In this document: in pieces, positions 55,571-64,000 of the stretch
How the letters are laid out: every line of letters starts with the position of its first letter
Numbering within the stretch: the first letter of the stretch is position 1
Assembly (NCBI GenBank): GCA_010202465.1
Contig: CP047919.1
Location: 558,001 to 622,000, forward strand
Direction of reading: 5' to 3'
Length of the DNA: 64,000 bases
DNA from: Candidatus Saccharibacteria bacterium oral taxon 488
Lineage (GTDB): Bacteria; Patescibacteriota; Saccharimonadia; Saccharimonadales; Saccharimonadaceae
Position numbers and translations under genes: made by a program
Notes under the pieces: generated by a model
Databases searched by the model: none
The model's input: only the letters and a program-made list of their open reading frames with translations
What the model was told of the DNA's origin: nothing

Positions 55571-56023
55571 ATGGATGTAAACTCGAAAAATATCATAGCT
55601 ACCTTGACCTCGCTCGGCATCCCACCAGCCTCAGCGACAATCATCCATTGCCTCCTTATCGCCCCACCGTACCACCATAGCCACACAAGCCTGCATGAGC
55701 AAACTGGCTTTAGCAAAGCAGCTATCACCGGTGGACTACGCTACCTAGAGACACTTGATATGATCTCCTACCGGACAGACAGTTCACGGCGGCAGCATAT
55801 CGCCTTTACTATCAAGCCACTGGTCACCTATGTCCAACAACGTATGCTGCTATTCGACAAACTGGCTGACGAATTACATGCAGCATCAGCCGAACAAGCA
55901 GACAGTGAGTTTTCATCGGATATCGCCACGGTAGCTGAGCTATGCAGTGTAATCAACGAAACAACTTGGCAGGCTATAACGACCTGGGAAGAACAATATA
56001 CCTCTACTCATCCAGCGAGATAA
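55571..56023 (+). CDS. Winged-helix transcriptional regulator (MarR/GbsR-like)
   Basis: 150 residues. Residues about 10-80 form a winged helix (SATIIHCLLIAP, SLHEQTGFSKAAITGGLRYLETLDMISYR), and a helical C-terminal part may dimerise or sense. The gene overlaps the converging HD-domain gene by 20 bp at the 3' end and diverges from the UDG-like gene. It could regulate its neighbours; no clear operator was found. Confidence 0.75.
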   Translation: MDVNSKNIIATLTSLGIPPASATIIHCLLIAPPYHHSHTSLHEQTGFSKAAITGGLRYLETLDMISYRTDSSRRQHIAFTIKPLVTYVQQRMLLFDKLADELHAASAEQADSEFSSDIATVAELCSVINETTWQAITTWEEQYTSTHPAR

Positions 56024-56717
56024 GATATTCCTCCAGGAAATTGCTCCACTCCGGTACATTCTTTTCTCGAAAATAGGCACGAAGAAAAGTAACCATAGTT
56101 TGCTGACGAATTAACGCTTCGTCTCGGCCCGGGTCGGTCATCATAATCTTTGGTAGCTTCAACAACTTCTCAAAGAAATAATTAATAAAGCTATCGCCAT
56201 CATGCGTGCCACCATTGGCGTTATATCGATGCGCATCAATGTTCACATCAGGCCAAACAGTTGGATCAAATATTGGGCAGCTATCGTGATTCACCGCATA
56301 AATAAGCGCCCGCTCAATACCGCACGCCCCAATCGCATCACACATATCAGCGTCAGACACCAGCTGACCAGCTAGACGCTCTGGCCGCACACCATGTAGA
56401 TAACGGCTATAGCCAATCCGAGCAATATTATGACGCACCGCATCCTGCAAATCAGCCGCAACACCAGCTTTTACCATAATTGACGTGGCATTATTGAGTT
56501 CATCCGCTTGCTTTTTGCCAACTATTTTATAATCATCAACATCGTGCAGCCATGCCGTCAGTAGCACTTCGTCCATCACAACCGCTTCTTTATGCTCATT
56601 CGCGAATCGCTCCGCTAGTCGTGCTACACGCTCAACGTGATCGTCGCTATGGCCTGACGTATCGCCGCCAAGCAGTCGGCAAACTTCCCGTCTTACTATC
56701 GTCATTGATTTGTTCAT
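56004..56717 (-). CDS. HD-domain phosphohydrolase-like protein
   Basis: 237 residues. Metal-binding pattern: H27 (SDDHVERV), H58-D59 (AWLHDVDDYK), later H and D residues (VRHNIARIGYS, SDADMCDAIG). This fits small HD-domain hydrolases acting on nucleotides or related phosphates. TATAAT ends 7 nt before the ATG. The substrate is unknown; the neighbours suggest nucleotide metabolism. Confidence 0.8.
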   Translation of the reverse strand: MNKSMTIVRREVCRLLGGDTSGHSDDHVERVARLAERFANEHKEAVVMDEVLLTAWLHDVDDYKIVGKKQADELNNATSIMVKAGVAADLQDAVRHNIARIGYSRYLHGVRPERLAGQLVSDADMCDAIGACGIERALIYAVNHDSCPIFDPTVWPDVNIDAHRYNANGGTHDGDSFINYFFEKLLKLPKIMMTDPGRDEALIRQQTMVTFLRAYFREKNVPEWSNFLEEYLISLDE

Positions 56718-56724
56718 AGACTTT

Positions 56725-56730
56725 ATTATA
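56725..56730 (-). promoter_or_regulatory. -10 box of the HD-domain gene (leaderless)
   Basis: TATAAT on the minus strand, 7 nt before the ATG at 56717. Confidence 0.6.
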
Positions 56731-56765
56731 CACCCCCATGCAAGTTATGGACGTAAATCTATTTA

Positions 56766-57194
56766 TTAGCTACGAAATCCCAAGGTGCATAATGCATCAT
56801 ACACGCTCGGAACAACGTAAACTAGTTCGCGCAGCATGATATCAACCGGTGCTGTTCGTGAAAAGATCGGTTTCTTTAATGCGAGAGCATAACCGATCTC
56901 CATCGCAGCACTTATGCCAACATAGCCTTTGGGGGCATGCAGTAAGATAAAGTCAGACTGCTCAATAGCCCGTAAATGCCAGTTTTCTATCTCTCGAGGC
57001 GACAGGCCAACTTCTGCAGCATCAACAACAAATTCACCGTCCCTAAAGTCCACTCGTCGCGGTGACAATACCTGACAGCCAGTTACGGCTAGCTCATCAT
57101 AAGCTCGCTGCAACCCGTCAATATCGCGCCTGTACGACCCACACAATACCGCACGTGCTGCCCGCGGCCTAGAACTCCGCACTACCATATTCAT
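56766..57194 (-). CDS. Nucleoside 2-deoxyribosyltransferase-like protein
   Basis: 142 residues. Rossmann-like fold with VLCGSYRRDIDGLQRAYDEL near the start and AIEQSDFILLHAPKGYVGIS followed by AAMEIGYALALKKPI. The layout, with the Glu in SAAMEIGYA, matches the nucleoside 2-deoxyribosyltransferase/MazG-associated family, which moves or cleaves bases from deoxynucleosides. It overlaps the end of the HTH-NUDIX gene by 26 bp, so the pair is coupled. Activity inferred. Confidence 0.75.
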   Translation of the reverse strand: MNMVVRSSRPRAARAVLCGSYRRDIDGLQRAYDELAVTGCQVLSPRRVDFRDGEFVVDAAEVGLSPREIENWHLRAIEQSDFILLHAPKGYVGISAAMEIGYALALKKPIFSRTAPVDIMLRELVYVVPSVYDALCTLGFRS

Positions 57195-57879
57195 ATATTA
57201 TTTCAGTCAACTCGCCGCACCCGTTGATACACGCCGTGATTTCTCGCAAAAAACTCTTGTACTTTTTTGGCTCATCACGCATCTCGTCGAGTGTACGCCA
57301 GGCATTTCTGCCGCCCTCAAACTGTACGACCAATTTACCCGAAAATACCTTGCAAAACATCAGGTGAAAGATCTTGTCTTCGATAATTTCACCTGTTTGC
57401 GCATGGCGCACACGTTCATGGTACACCCCGCGATGAACAAACTCACCCCGTAAACCCGTCTCCTCAATCAATTCACGCGAGGCCGCATCGACGATTGACT
57501 CGGCCCACCGCACTTTGCCAGTAGGCGCACCCCAAAACCCATAGTAGGGGTGCTTGAGCCGCTGCTGCAATAAATACTGTTTTTCTCCATTACGCTCACG
57601 CTCGATAACGAGCATAACCGCCACCTTTGGCTGCCGCTCAATAACACCGGCATCAGTATCAAGCTTATTCGCGTACTCCTTGCCCTTGACCGAGAGACAG
57701 TACCCGCCGTCGACTTTCTGCACATAACCTAGCTCAACGAGCCGTTTGATATGAAATTTGATATGATCGCTTTCCAGGCCGCTCGCTTTTTGTAGTGTTG
57801 CGAAATTAGCCGCTGGCAAAAATAACAATTCCCGCAAAATTTTCGTTTGTGCCTCATGGATCTTTGCTTCAAAACTCAT
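57169..57879 (-). CDS. Winged helix-NUDIX fusion protein
   Basis: 236 residues. Residues about 8-75 form an HTH (FATLQKASGLESDHIKFHIK, LVELGYVQKVDGGY). The NUDIX domain (about 85-236) has a full box: G121, E127, R135-E136-L-I-E139-E140-T-G142. The plan resembles NrtR-type regulators, but with the HTH at the N-terminus, and the catalytic residues look intact, so it may sense or hydrolyse a nucleotide and control genes. AAGGAGG lies 4 nt before the ATG; a TACACT -10 is near 57896-57901. Confidence 0.82.
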   Translation of the reverse strand: MSFEAKIHEAQTKILRELLFLPAANFATLQKASGLESDHIKFHIKRLVELGYVQKVDGGYCLSVKGKEYANKLDTDAGVIERQPKVAVMLVIERERNGEKQYLLQQRLKHPYYGFWGAPTGKVRWAESIVDAASRELIEETGLRGEFVHRGVYHERVRHAQTGEIIEDKIFHLMFCKVFSGKLVVQFEGGRNAWRTLDEMRDEPKKYKSFLREITACINGCGELTEIIYEYGSAEF

Positions 57880-57923
57880 ATCGCCTCCTTTTGGCTCTAG
57901 TGTAGCGCGATCAGGTTAGAAAA

Positions 57924-57947
57924 ACTAGGGAAGTCGACTTCCCTAGT
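57924..57947 (-). terminator. Terminator of def (24-bp perfect palindrome)
   Basis: ACTAGGGAAGTC/GACTTCCCTAGT is a perfect inverted repeat followed on the minus strand by TTTTTC, 57 bp after the def stop. It also lies 45 bp upstream of the HTH-NUDIX start, so an operator role is possible, but the T-run favours termination. Confidence 0.75.
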
Positions 57948-58004
57948 GTAGAGGCGTCACACTCCTCTCATAAAATCAGAGATTAGATAATCTCAATAGC
58001 TACA

Positions 58005-58592
58005 TCATTCCTGAGTACTGTCAGCCGACGCGCTGCGGATCGCAAACTCAGCCAGGGCGGCCTCCTCTGTCCGCGGCCCACGTTCTATCCTGTCTGTAAA
58101 AAAGATACCCTTCAGATGATCTATCTCGTGCTGGATAACCCAAGCAAACATACCAACAAAGTCCTGTTCATGCGTCTCGCCCCGCTCGTCTGTCCATCGC
58201 AACGTCACCTTAGGGTAACGCGTGGTAAAGCCCATTGGTGTCGTTTTGGGATCACCCGTCACTCCGCTCAGGCAGCCCTCTGGGTTTGAGCTCTCCACAG
58301 GTTTGCCGCTATATTTAACGATCTTGGGGTTAATTGCCACGAGCCGAAATGGCTCGGCTTCAGCATCCTCGGGCGGCCGCACATCGATAACAAAGATCGC
58401 GAGATTGCTCCCAATTTGATTGGCAGCGATACCTACGCCCTCGGGACCCTGTGAACGCAGCGTATCAAGCATATCTGTTATGGTCTGCTGCACATGATCG
58501 CTCCCTATGTCCTCATGTTTGACCGGTATCGCTTCTTGCGTTAGTATTTTACGGCCATCTTCGGTAAAGATTTTTTTAATTTCGCGTTCCAT
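58005..58592 (-). CDS. def: Peptide deformylase
   Basis: Removes the formyl group from new proteins. 195 residues. Motif 1 GVGIAANQIG (53-61), motif 2 EGCLS (105-109) with the metal-binding Cys, motif 3 HEIDH (155-159) with both His. Cytoplasmic. TATAAT (58604-58599) ends 6 nt before the ATG. Confidence 0.96.
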   Translation of the reverse strand: MEREIKKIFTEDGRKILTQEAIPVKHEDIGSDHVQQTITDMLDTLRSQGPEGVGIAANQIGSNLAIFVIDVRPPEDAEAEPFRLVAINPKIVKYSGKPVESSNPEGCLSGVTGDPKTTPMGFTTRYPKVTLRWTDERGETHEQDFVGMFAWVIQHEIDHLKGIFFTDRIERGPRTEEAALAEFAIRSASADSTQE

Positions 58593-58598
58593 GTTTTT

Positions 58599-58604
58599 AT
58601 TATA
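58599..58604 (-). promoter_or_regulatory. -10 box of def (leaderless)
   Basis: TATAAT on the minus strand, 6 nt before the ATG at 58592. Confidence 0.65.
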
Positions 58605-58652
58605 CCATATTTATCGGGTAATAAATAGTAACTCTGACAATTCTCCCATCAG

Positions 58653-58784
58653 TTGACAGCCGACCCACCTCTGTTATACAATGAAGTTTGCATTATTATC
58701 GTGAGTCTTGGCCACCCGATCCCACCATAGCGGGTCGTGGATGACCTATCTTTATATCAAAATATAAATCTAAGGAGTTTTACC
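58653..58784 (+). promoter_or_regulatory. Promoter and long leader of the ABC exporter
   Basis: TTGACA (58653-58658) with TATACA or TACAAT 16-18 bp on, then a leader of about 95 nt. The leader holds an imperfect hairpin CCACCCG...CGGGTCGTGG (about 58711-58740) and AAGGAG 7 nt before the TTG start. Long for this genome, so regulation in the leader is conceivable. Confidence 0.55.
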
Positions 58785-60548
58785 TTGCGACAACAACACG
58801 CAAAAACAACATTACAATTACTATGGCGAGCGTCACGTCCGTACAAATGGCGACGCAATCTAGCGCTCATTACAGCTACCTTAACCTTAGCGGTAGGTAC
58901 GATTGTCGGGCCACTGATTATCGCACAGCTCCTGGATATGATTCAACATGGTCAGCTACAGACCGGCTCTGTGTGGACGCTTGTGATTCTCTATGGCCTC
59001 AGTCAACTATGGTCAGAGATTATTGGGTGGCGGATAGTACTATATTTGATGTGGACGCTAGAAACCATTATGCAGCGCGACATCGCAAACAAGGTATTCG
59101 CCAAGCTATCTGGTGAGACCATGTTTTTCCACTCCAACAAATTTGGTGGCTCGCTTGTCAGCCAAAACAGCAAGCTCAGTAGCTGTGTTGAACGATTTTG
59201 GGATGAGCTAGTATGGGCAGTACTGCCGCTGGTCATCTCACTCACCGGATCAATTGTTATCCTGTCAATGTTACTCTGGCAGTACGCACTCTTTCTATTC
59301 ATGTTCTCAATCATCTTTGGCGTAGCCGTCTTCTTTGGATCGCGCCCGATGGCCAAATTAAGTAGACATGAGGCGGAGGCCAGCAACAAAGTAAGCGGCA
59401 ACCTTGCTGACATGGTGTCAAATGTGCTTGCTGTCAAGTCATCCAGCGCTGAAAAAATCGAGCAGCAGCGATTTGATAAAACGAATCGTGCATGGCGCAA
59501 GGCTAGCCTGGCCACCATGCGAGGATTCCTCACTGTCAGCAGTGTTTACTCAACAATAAATACCAGCATCCGAATCGGCGCTATCGTGTTCGCTATTTAT
59601 GCAGCACAGCATAATATCGTTTCGGTTGCAGCGGTGTACTTAATCATCACCTACACTGGCAGTGTCGCTCGTGAGCTGTGGAATATGAATAGCATTATGC
59701 GCAATTATAACCGTATTATTGGTGACGCCCATGAGATGGTCGAGATATTACACACACCAACATCACTTGTTGATAGAAGTGATAAAAAGCTTCATGTTGA
59801 TCGCGGTGTCATTGATTTTGATGCCGTGACCTTTACGCATGACGAGGGTAAAGGCGCAACGTTGTTCCACAATTTTTCACTGCATATTACGCCGGGCGAA
59901 AAGGTCGGGTTGGTTGGTTCTAGTGGTTCGGGCAAGACGACTCTGACGAAATTGCTGCTGAGATTTGCCGACATCGACTCGGGCACAATCATGATTGACG
60001 AGCAGGACATTGCCGAGGTCACACAGGCCAGCCTCCGTTCGCAGATCGCTTACGTGCCACAGGAGCCACTGCTGTTTCACCGTTCGGTGCGTGAGAACAT
60101 TGCCTATGGCAAGGCCGACGCTACTGATGCCGAGATTGAACAAGCAGCCAAAAAGGCGGGGGCCTATGATTTTATTACTCAGTTGCAGGATGGCTTTGAC
60201 ACACTAGTCGGTGAGCGCGGCGTAAAGTTATCGGGCGGACAGCGCCAGCGCATCGCTATCGCTCGGGCCATCGTGAAAGATGCGCCAATCTTGGTCCTCG
60301 ACGAGGCGACCTCGGCGCTTGATTCTGAATCAGAAGTTCTGATCCAAAAATCACTCAAGGCACTGATGAAAAACCGTACCTCAATCGTCATCGCTCATCG
60401 ACTTTCAACAATCGCCAAGCTTGATCGAATCATCGTGATGCATAATGGCAAGATAGTCGAGGATGGCTCACATGAGCAGCTCATTAAGCATGGCGGCCAC
60501 TACGCAAAACTGTGGCAGCATCAATCTGGCGGCTTTATTGACGCCTAA
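58785..60548 (+). CDS. ABC exporter, fused permease-ATPase
   Basis: 587 residues from TTG 58785, chosen for its AAGGAG site; a GTG at 58737 lies in the leader. Six membrane segments span about residues 25-300. The ATPase domain has Walker A GSSGSGKTT, Q-loop VPQEPLLF, signature LSGGQRQRIAIARAI, Walker B ILVLDEATSALD and H-loop IAHRLSTI. MsbA/LmrA-type half-transporter, probably working as a homodimer; cargo unknown (lipid, peptide or drug). Confidence 0.93.
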   Translation: MRQQHAKTTLQLLWRASRPYKWRRNLALITATLTLAVGTIVGPLIIAQLLDMIQHGQLQTGSVWTLVILYGLSQLWSEIIGWRIVLYLMWTLETIMQRDIANKVFAKLSGETMFFHSNKFGGSLVSQNSKLSSCVERFWDELVWAVLPLVISLTGSIVILSMLLWQYALFLFMFSIIFGVAVFFGSRPMAKLSRHEAEASNKVSGNLADMVSNVLAVKSSSAEKIEQQRFDKTNRAWRKASLATMRGFLTVSSVYSTINTSIRIGAIVFAIYAAQHNIVSVAAVYLIITYTGSVARELWNMNSIMRNYNRIIGDAHEMVEILHTPTSLVDRSDKKLHVDRGVIDFDAVTFTHDEGKGATLFHNFSLHITPGEKVGLVGSSGSGKTTLTKLLLRFADIDSGTIMIDEQDIAEVTQASLRSQIAYVPQEPLLFHRSVRENIAYGKADATDAEIEQAAKKAGAYDFITQLQDGFDTLVGERGVKLSGGQRQRIAIARAIVKDAPILVLDEATSALDSESEVLIQKSLKALMKNRTSIVIAHRLSTIAKLDRIIVMHNGKIVEDGSHEQLIKHGGHYAKLWQHQSGGFIDA

Positions 60549-60573
60549 CCAGCACAGTCTCTAGATAGTATGC

Positions 60574-60579
60574 TATAAT
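60574..60579 (+). promoter_or_regulatory. -10 box of the DedA gene
   Basis: TATAAT; the first possible ATG (60578) overlaps it, which favours the start at 60590, 10 nt on. Confidence 0.5.
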
Positions 60580-60589
60580 GCATAATGAT

Positions 60590-61246
60590 ATGATGCACGC
60601 GTTTATTGATTTTATTGTTCATTTTGGTGTTGTCGCGATTTTGCTGGTTGTCTTCGCCGAATCGGGCCTACTCTTTGGTTTCATCTTTCCGGGTGACAGT
60701 CTGCTGTTCACGGCTGGCTATATGGTGCAGCAGCATATTCTACCAATTGACATCCACTTCTTTGCGCTGTTACTCTCGCTAATGGCTATCCTTGGCGATA
60801 GCGTCGGTTACGCATTTGGACATAAAGTTGGCCGTAAATTATTTGAACGCAAAAACTCTCGCTTCTTTAAGAAGAAATATCTCGTGCAAGCCGAAAAGTT
60901 TTACGAAAAGCATGGTTCACTTACTGTGGTGCTGGCGCGGTTTGTACCGATTGTGCGTACGTTTGCGCCAATCGTGGCCGGCGCTAGCAAGATGCACTAT
61001 CGAACTTTTATTATTTTTAATATTATCGGTGGCGTTATTTGGGCCACACTTTTCACCTACCTCGGATTCTTTGCTGGCAAGGCGCTTACCGACGCTGGTG
61101 TTAATATAGAAGTCGCCGCACTAATTATCATCTTCTTGTCAGTGCTGCCAATGATCATTCATGCCCTCAAGCAGGAGCACACTCGCGCGGCGCTACGCCA
61201 ACAAGTATCAGTCCTGCTCGGCGAGACTCGCCGCAAAAAGCAATAA
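60590..61246 (+). CDS. DedA-family membrane protein
   Basis: 218 residues from ATG 60590. Family landmarks: VFAESGLLFGFIFPGDSLL, GDSVGYAFGHKVGR, and ARFVPIVRTFAPIVAGASKM with the conserved Arg pair. About five membrane segments. DedA proteins flip or carry phospholipid-linked compounds and support envelope integrity. It follows the ABC exporter by 41 bp but has its own promoter. Confidence 0.9.
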   Translation: MMHAFIDFIVHFGVVAILLVVFAESGLLFGFIFPGDSLLFTAGYMVQQHILPIDIHFFALLLSLMAILGDSVGYAFGHKVGRKLFERKNSRFFKKKYLVQAEKFYEKHGSLTVVLARFVPIVRTFAPIVAGASKMHYRTFIIFNIIGGVIWATLFTYLGFFAGKALTDAGVNIEVAALIIIFLSVLPMIIHALKQEHTRAALRQQVSVLLGETRRKKQ

Positions 61247-61288
61247 GCCTTCATGATGAAGCCTGCTCGTTAGTAGCTATACGTCCAA

Positions 61289-64000
61289 CTAGAGCAAACT
61301 TTTCAGATACATACCAGTAAATGATTCTGGCACGTTGGCGACTTCTTCTGGCGTGCCGCTTGCCACCACCGTACCGCCGCCGAGGCCACCCTCAGGCCCC
61401 ATATCGATAATCCAGTCAGCCGATTTGATGACATCCAAATTGTGCTCAATAATAATCATGCTATTACCACCGTCAACCAGTTGTTGCAAAATCCCCAGCA
61501 GCCGCTTGACGTCGGCAGAATGTAGCCCAGTTGTCGGCTCGTCCAGAATGTACATCGTCTTGCCCGTCGAGCGCCTGGACAGTTCCGTCGCCAGTTTAAT
61601 CCGCTGCGCCTCGCCGCCCGAAAAGGTGGTTGCCGGCTGACCGAGCTTGATATAACCAAGGCCAACTTCCACCAGCGTTTGTAGTTTCCGAGCGATATTT
61701 GGTACGCTATCAAAGAAATCGGCTGCCTGCTCAACTGTCATGTTCAGCACGTCAGCAATCGTCTTATTTTTATACTTAATTTCCAACGCCTCACGGTTAT
61801 AGCGCTGGCCATGGCATTCGTCGCACTGGACGTAGACATCCGGCAAGAAATGCATTTCAATCTTGATCATACCGTCGCCTTGGCAATTTTCGCAGCGGCC
61901 GCCCTTAACATTAAAGCTGAACCGACCCGCTTTATAACCGCGGACATTAGCCTCAGGGGTGCTGGCAAACAGTTCACGAATTGGCGTAAAAATACCAGTG
62001 TAGGTCGCCGGGTTGGAGCGCGGTGTGCGGCCAATTGGTGACTGATCAATGACGATGGCTTTGTCTAGCTGCTTGATACCCTCAATTTTATCGTGTGCCC
62101 CTGGCACATCACTGGCTCGATTGAGCCGTGCTGCTAATTCCTTGGCAACAATATCATTAACCAACGTCGACTTACCGCTACCTGAGACACCTGACACCAC
62201 TGTTATCAGGCCCAAGGGGAACGCCACGTCGATATGCTTCAAATTATTCTCACGAGCGCCGCGGACGATCAGCTGGCGGCCGGCATCAACCTGGCGGCGA
62301 TGTTTTGGTACGGCAATTTTTTCTGCACCCGACAGATACCGGCCAGTCACGCTATCTGCACATTTGGCTACCTCTTCAGGAGAACCCAGTGCCACCACCG
62401 AGCCGCCATGCACACCAGCGCCTGGGCCCATATCAATCAAAAAGTCACTCTGGCGAATGGTATCTTCGTCATGCTCGACTACCAGCACTGTATTACCGAG
62501 GTCGCGCAGACGCTTCAGGGTAGCAATCAGCCGATCATTATCGCGCTGATGTAGGCCAATTGATGGCTCATCCAGCACATACAGCACACCCTGCAGGCCG
62601 CTACCAATTTGTGTCGCCAGCCGAATTCGCTGCGCCTCGCCACCGCTTAGTGTATTAGCCGCGCGCCCTAACTCCAAATAGTTCAGCCCGACATTACTCA
62701 TAAAGCCGAGGCGGGCGGTAATCTCTTTCAAAATAAGCCGCGCGATCATTGCCTGCTGATCGTTTAATGTTAACTTGTGAGTGAACAAATCAAGCGCGTC
62801 ATCAACGCCAAGATCGCAAATATCCATAATATTCAGACCCTGCACCGCTACCGCCAGGACAACCGGCTTCAGCCGCGCACCGCCGCAAACATAACAATCC
62901 CGCTGGCGCATAAACCGCTCAATGTCCTTACGCATAAATTCGCTATCGGTTTCTTTCCAGCGCCGCTCCAAATTGGGAATCACTCCTTCATAGGTTGTAT
63001 CGTAATGCCGCCCATTGCCAAGCTGTACTGGATATTTCTGATCGCCCGTACCGTAGAGTACCTTCTGGCGCGCCTCATCAGACAACTGCCCGACCGGTGT
63101 CCGGATACTGAAACCATGCGCCTCGGCTACCGCCGAAATCTTGCGCATGTAAAAGTTATCGACATTGATCCGGTTGTATGGCCGAATCGCACCCTCGGCA
63201 ATCGTCAGATTCTCATTCAGTACTAAATTAGGATCGACCTCCAGCCGGCTACCTAGTCCAGTACAGCTCGGACAGGCCCCTTGCGGTGCATTAAAACTAA
63301 ATAGACGCGGCTCAAGCTCTGGAATCTCCTCATCCGGATGATCAACACAGGCATAACGCTGCGAAAACGTCTTTAATTCATCCGTATCAGCATCCAACAC
63401 CTCAACCACGCCCTGGCCAAGCTCCAGTGCCTGCTCGACGCTCTGGCTCAACCGGCTAGTCAGGTCATTGTTCACCACTAGGCGATCAACCACTAACTCA
63501 ACGCTGTGCTTGTAGCTTTTCTGTAACTGCGGAAACTCATCCAGCGCATACACCACGCCATCCACGCGCACCCGGGCGTAACCTAACCGCCGATACTGCT
63601 CTGGAATATGCGCAAATTCACCCTTCTTATTTTTGACAATTGGTGCGAGCAGCAGCAATCGCTTACCCTCATATTGCTTGGCGATCTCCTGAATGATCGC
63701 CTCGGCTGTACGGCGCGACACTGGTTTATGGCAGCGCGTGCCGTCTGGCCTAAGAGCCGGACAATGTGGTGTACCAATCCGCGCAAATAGGAGGCGCAAA
63801 TAATCATAAATCTCAGTTACCGTTGCCACAGTCGAGCGCGGATTGCGGCTGGTTGATTTTTGGTCAATTGAGATTGCCGGACTCAACCCCTCGATGCTAT
63901 CAACATCCGGTTTATCCATAATGCCTAAAAATTGCCGCGCATAACTCGACAGACTTTCAACATAGCGGCGCTGCCCCTCGGCGTAAATCGTATCAAACGC
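61289..64000 (-). CDS. uvrA: Excinuclease ABC subunit A (5' end beyond window)
   Basis: Damage-sensing ATPase of nucleotide excision repair, partner of UvrB. The frame is open to the right edge, where [20 protein letters not shown] shows the UvrA N-terminus continuing, so about 904 residues are visible and some 30-50 are missing. Zinc modules [13 protein letters not shown] and [14 protein letters not shown]...CDEC, two ABC signatures ([28 protein letters not shown]), Walker A of the second half [10 protein letters not shown], and Walker [14 protein letters not shown] and [13 protein letters not shown] are present. Confidence 0.97.
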   Translation of the reverse strand, partial: AFDTIYAEGQRRYVESLSSYARQFLGIMDKPDVDSIEGLSPAISIDQKSTSRNPRSTVATVTEIYDYLRLLFARIGTPHCPALRPDGTRCHKPVSRRTAEAIIQEIAKQYEGKRLLLLAPIVKNKKGEFAHIPEQYRRLGYARVRVDGVVYALDEFPQLQKSYKHSVELVVDRLVVNNDLTSRLSQSVEQALELGQGVVEVLDADTDELKTFSQRYACVDHPDEEIPELEPRLFSFNAPQGACPSCTGLGSRLEVDPNLVLNENLTIAEGAIRPYNRINVDNFYMRKISAVAEAHGFSIRTPVGQLSDEARQKVLYGTGDQKYPVQLGNGRHYDTTYEGVIPNLERRWKETDSEFMRKDIERFMRQRDCYVCGGARLKPVVLAVAVQGLNIMDICDLGVDDALDLFTHKLTLNDQQAMIARLILKEITARLGFMSNVGLNYLELGRAANTLSGGEAQRIRLATQIGSGLQGVLYVLDEPSIGLHQRDNDRLIATLKRLRDLGNTVLVVEHDEDTIRQSDFLIDMGPGAGVHGGSVVALGSPEEVAKCADSVTGRYLSGAEKIAVPKHRRQVDAGRQLIVRGARENNLKHIDVAFPLGLITVVSGVSGSGKSTLVNDIVAKELAARLNRASDVPGAHDKIEGIKQLDKAIVIDQSPIGRTPRSNPATYTGIFTPIRELFASTPEANVRGYKAGRFSFNVKGGRCENCQGDGMIKIEMHFLPDVYVQCDECHGQRYNREALEIKYKNKTIADVLNMTVEQAADFFDSVPNIARKLQTLVEVGLGYIKLGQPATTFSGGEAQRIKLATELSRRSTGKTMYILDEPTTGLHSADVKRLLGILQQLVDGGNSMIIIEHNLDVIKSADWIIDMGPEGGLGGGTVVASGTPEEVANVPESFTGMYLKSLL

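Noticed and set aside
57924..57947. 24-bp perfect palindrome as an operator for the HTH-NUDIX protein
   Set aside because: The T-run directly after it on the def strand makes a rho-independent terminator the simpler reading; an operator role is not excluded.
1..64000. Alternative genetic code (UGA as glycine), tRNA genes, CRISPR arrays, insertion sequences, prophage
   Set aside because: Several genes end in TGA and read normally without internal TGA; no cloverleaf, spaced repeats, transposase or phage genes were recognised by eye.

Overview
The window looks like chromosomal DNA of a Candidatus Saccharibacteria (TM7, Patescibacteria/CPR) cell. This rests on gene content and style, not on a database match. 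Genes are packed with 1-4 bp overlaps. TGA is used as a stop, which argues against the SR1/Gracilibacteria code. Transketolase is split, central carbon genes are a minimal set (RpiB, Rpe, class II aldolase, PfkB kinase, malic enzyme, lactate dehydrogenase), and there are type IV pilus-type genes and secreted proteins. No rRNA, tRNA, CRISPR array, prophage or insertion sequence was recognised.

The most important structural fact is a direct repeat of about 13.5 kb. Bases 1-13501 recur at 14804-28291 and cover dnaE, a small membrane protein, galU, a NUDIX gene, gatB, a TM protein, gatA, gatC, a pilin-like propeller protein, a membrane protein, uvrB and the start of a LOG-family gene. The copies appear identical in the middle, but errors are complementary at the ends. 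Copy 1 is clean at its left end and carries indels in uvrB (about 11.4-13.2 kb). Copy 2 is full of one-base deletions at its left end (about 14.1-19.9 kb) and clean afterwards. Between them, 13502-14076 is a frameshifted fragment of a threonine/serine exporter gene fused out of frame to the broken LOG gene. This is what joining two unpolished, overlapping ends of one circular contig would give, so the duplication is probably an assembly artefact. The best gene set is dnaE to gatB from copy 1 and gatA to LOG from copy 2.

The rest (28.3-64 kb) is single copy. 28.8-31.3 kb: aldolase, PfkB kinase and a protein with a lysine-rich tail in one leftward operon. 31.6-34.5 kb: leftward non-oxidative pentose phosphate operon (rpiB, rpe, tktN, tktC). 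34.6-37.8 kb: divergent membrane-anchored HNH nuclease and M1 aminopeptidase. 37.9-40.7 kb: lipoprotein, RNase HII-YraN fusion, VanZ-like protein and ribosomal protein L19. 40.8-44.6 kb: malic enzyme, PilB-type ATPase, SpoU methyltransferase and a membrane protein. 44.7-49.7 kb: secreted VCBS protein, rpsJ, zincin, ldh, tuf and a membrane protein. 49.8-54.9 kb: glmS, tgt and glgB. 54.9-58.6 kb: DNA-repair and nucleotide-handling genes (UDG-like, wHTH, HD, deoxyribosyltransferase-like, HTH-NUDIX) and def. 58.8-64 kb: ABC exporter, DedA and uvrA (running off the right edge).

A genome-style signal recurs. At least 14 genes that start a transcription unit carry a TATAAT-like -10 box ending 6-7 nt before the start codon, implying leaderless mRNAs. 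tuf, rpsJ, rplS, glmS, ldh and the lipoprotein gene have Shine-Dalgarno sites and real leaders instead. Apart from the thrE fragment there is no stretch over 300 bases without a gene; the largest gap (31311-31571) holds the fba promoter and a doubtful 44-codon ORF.
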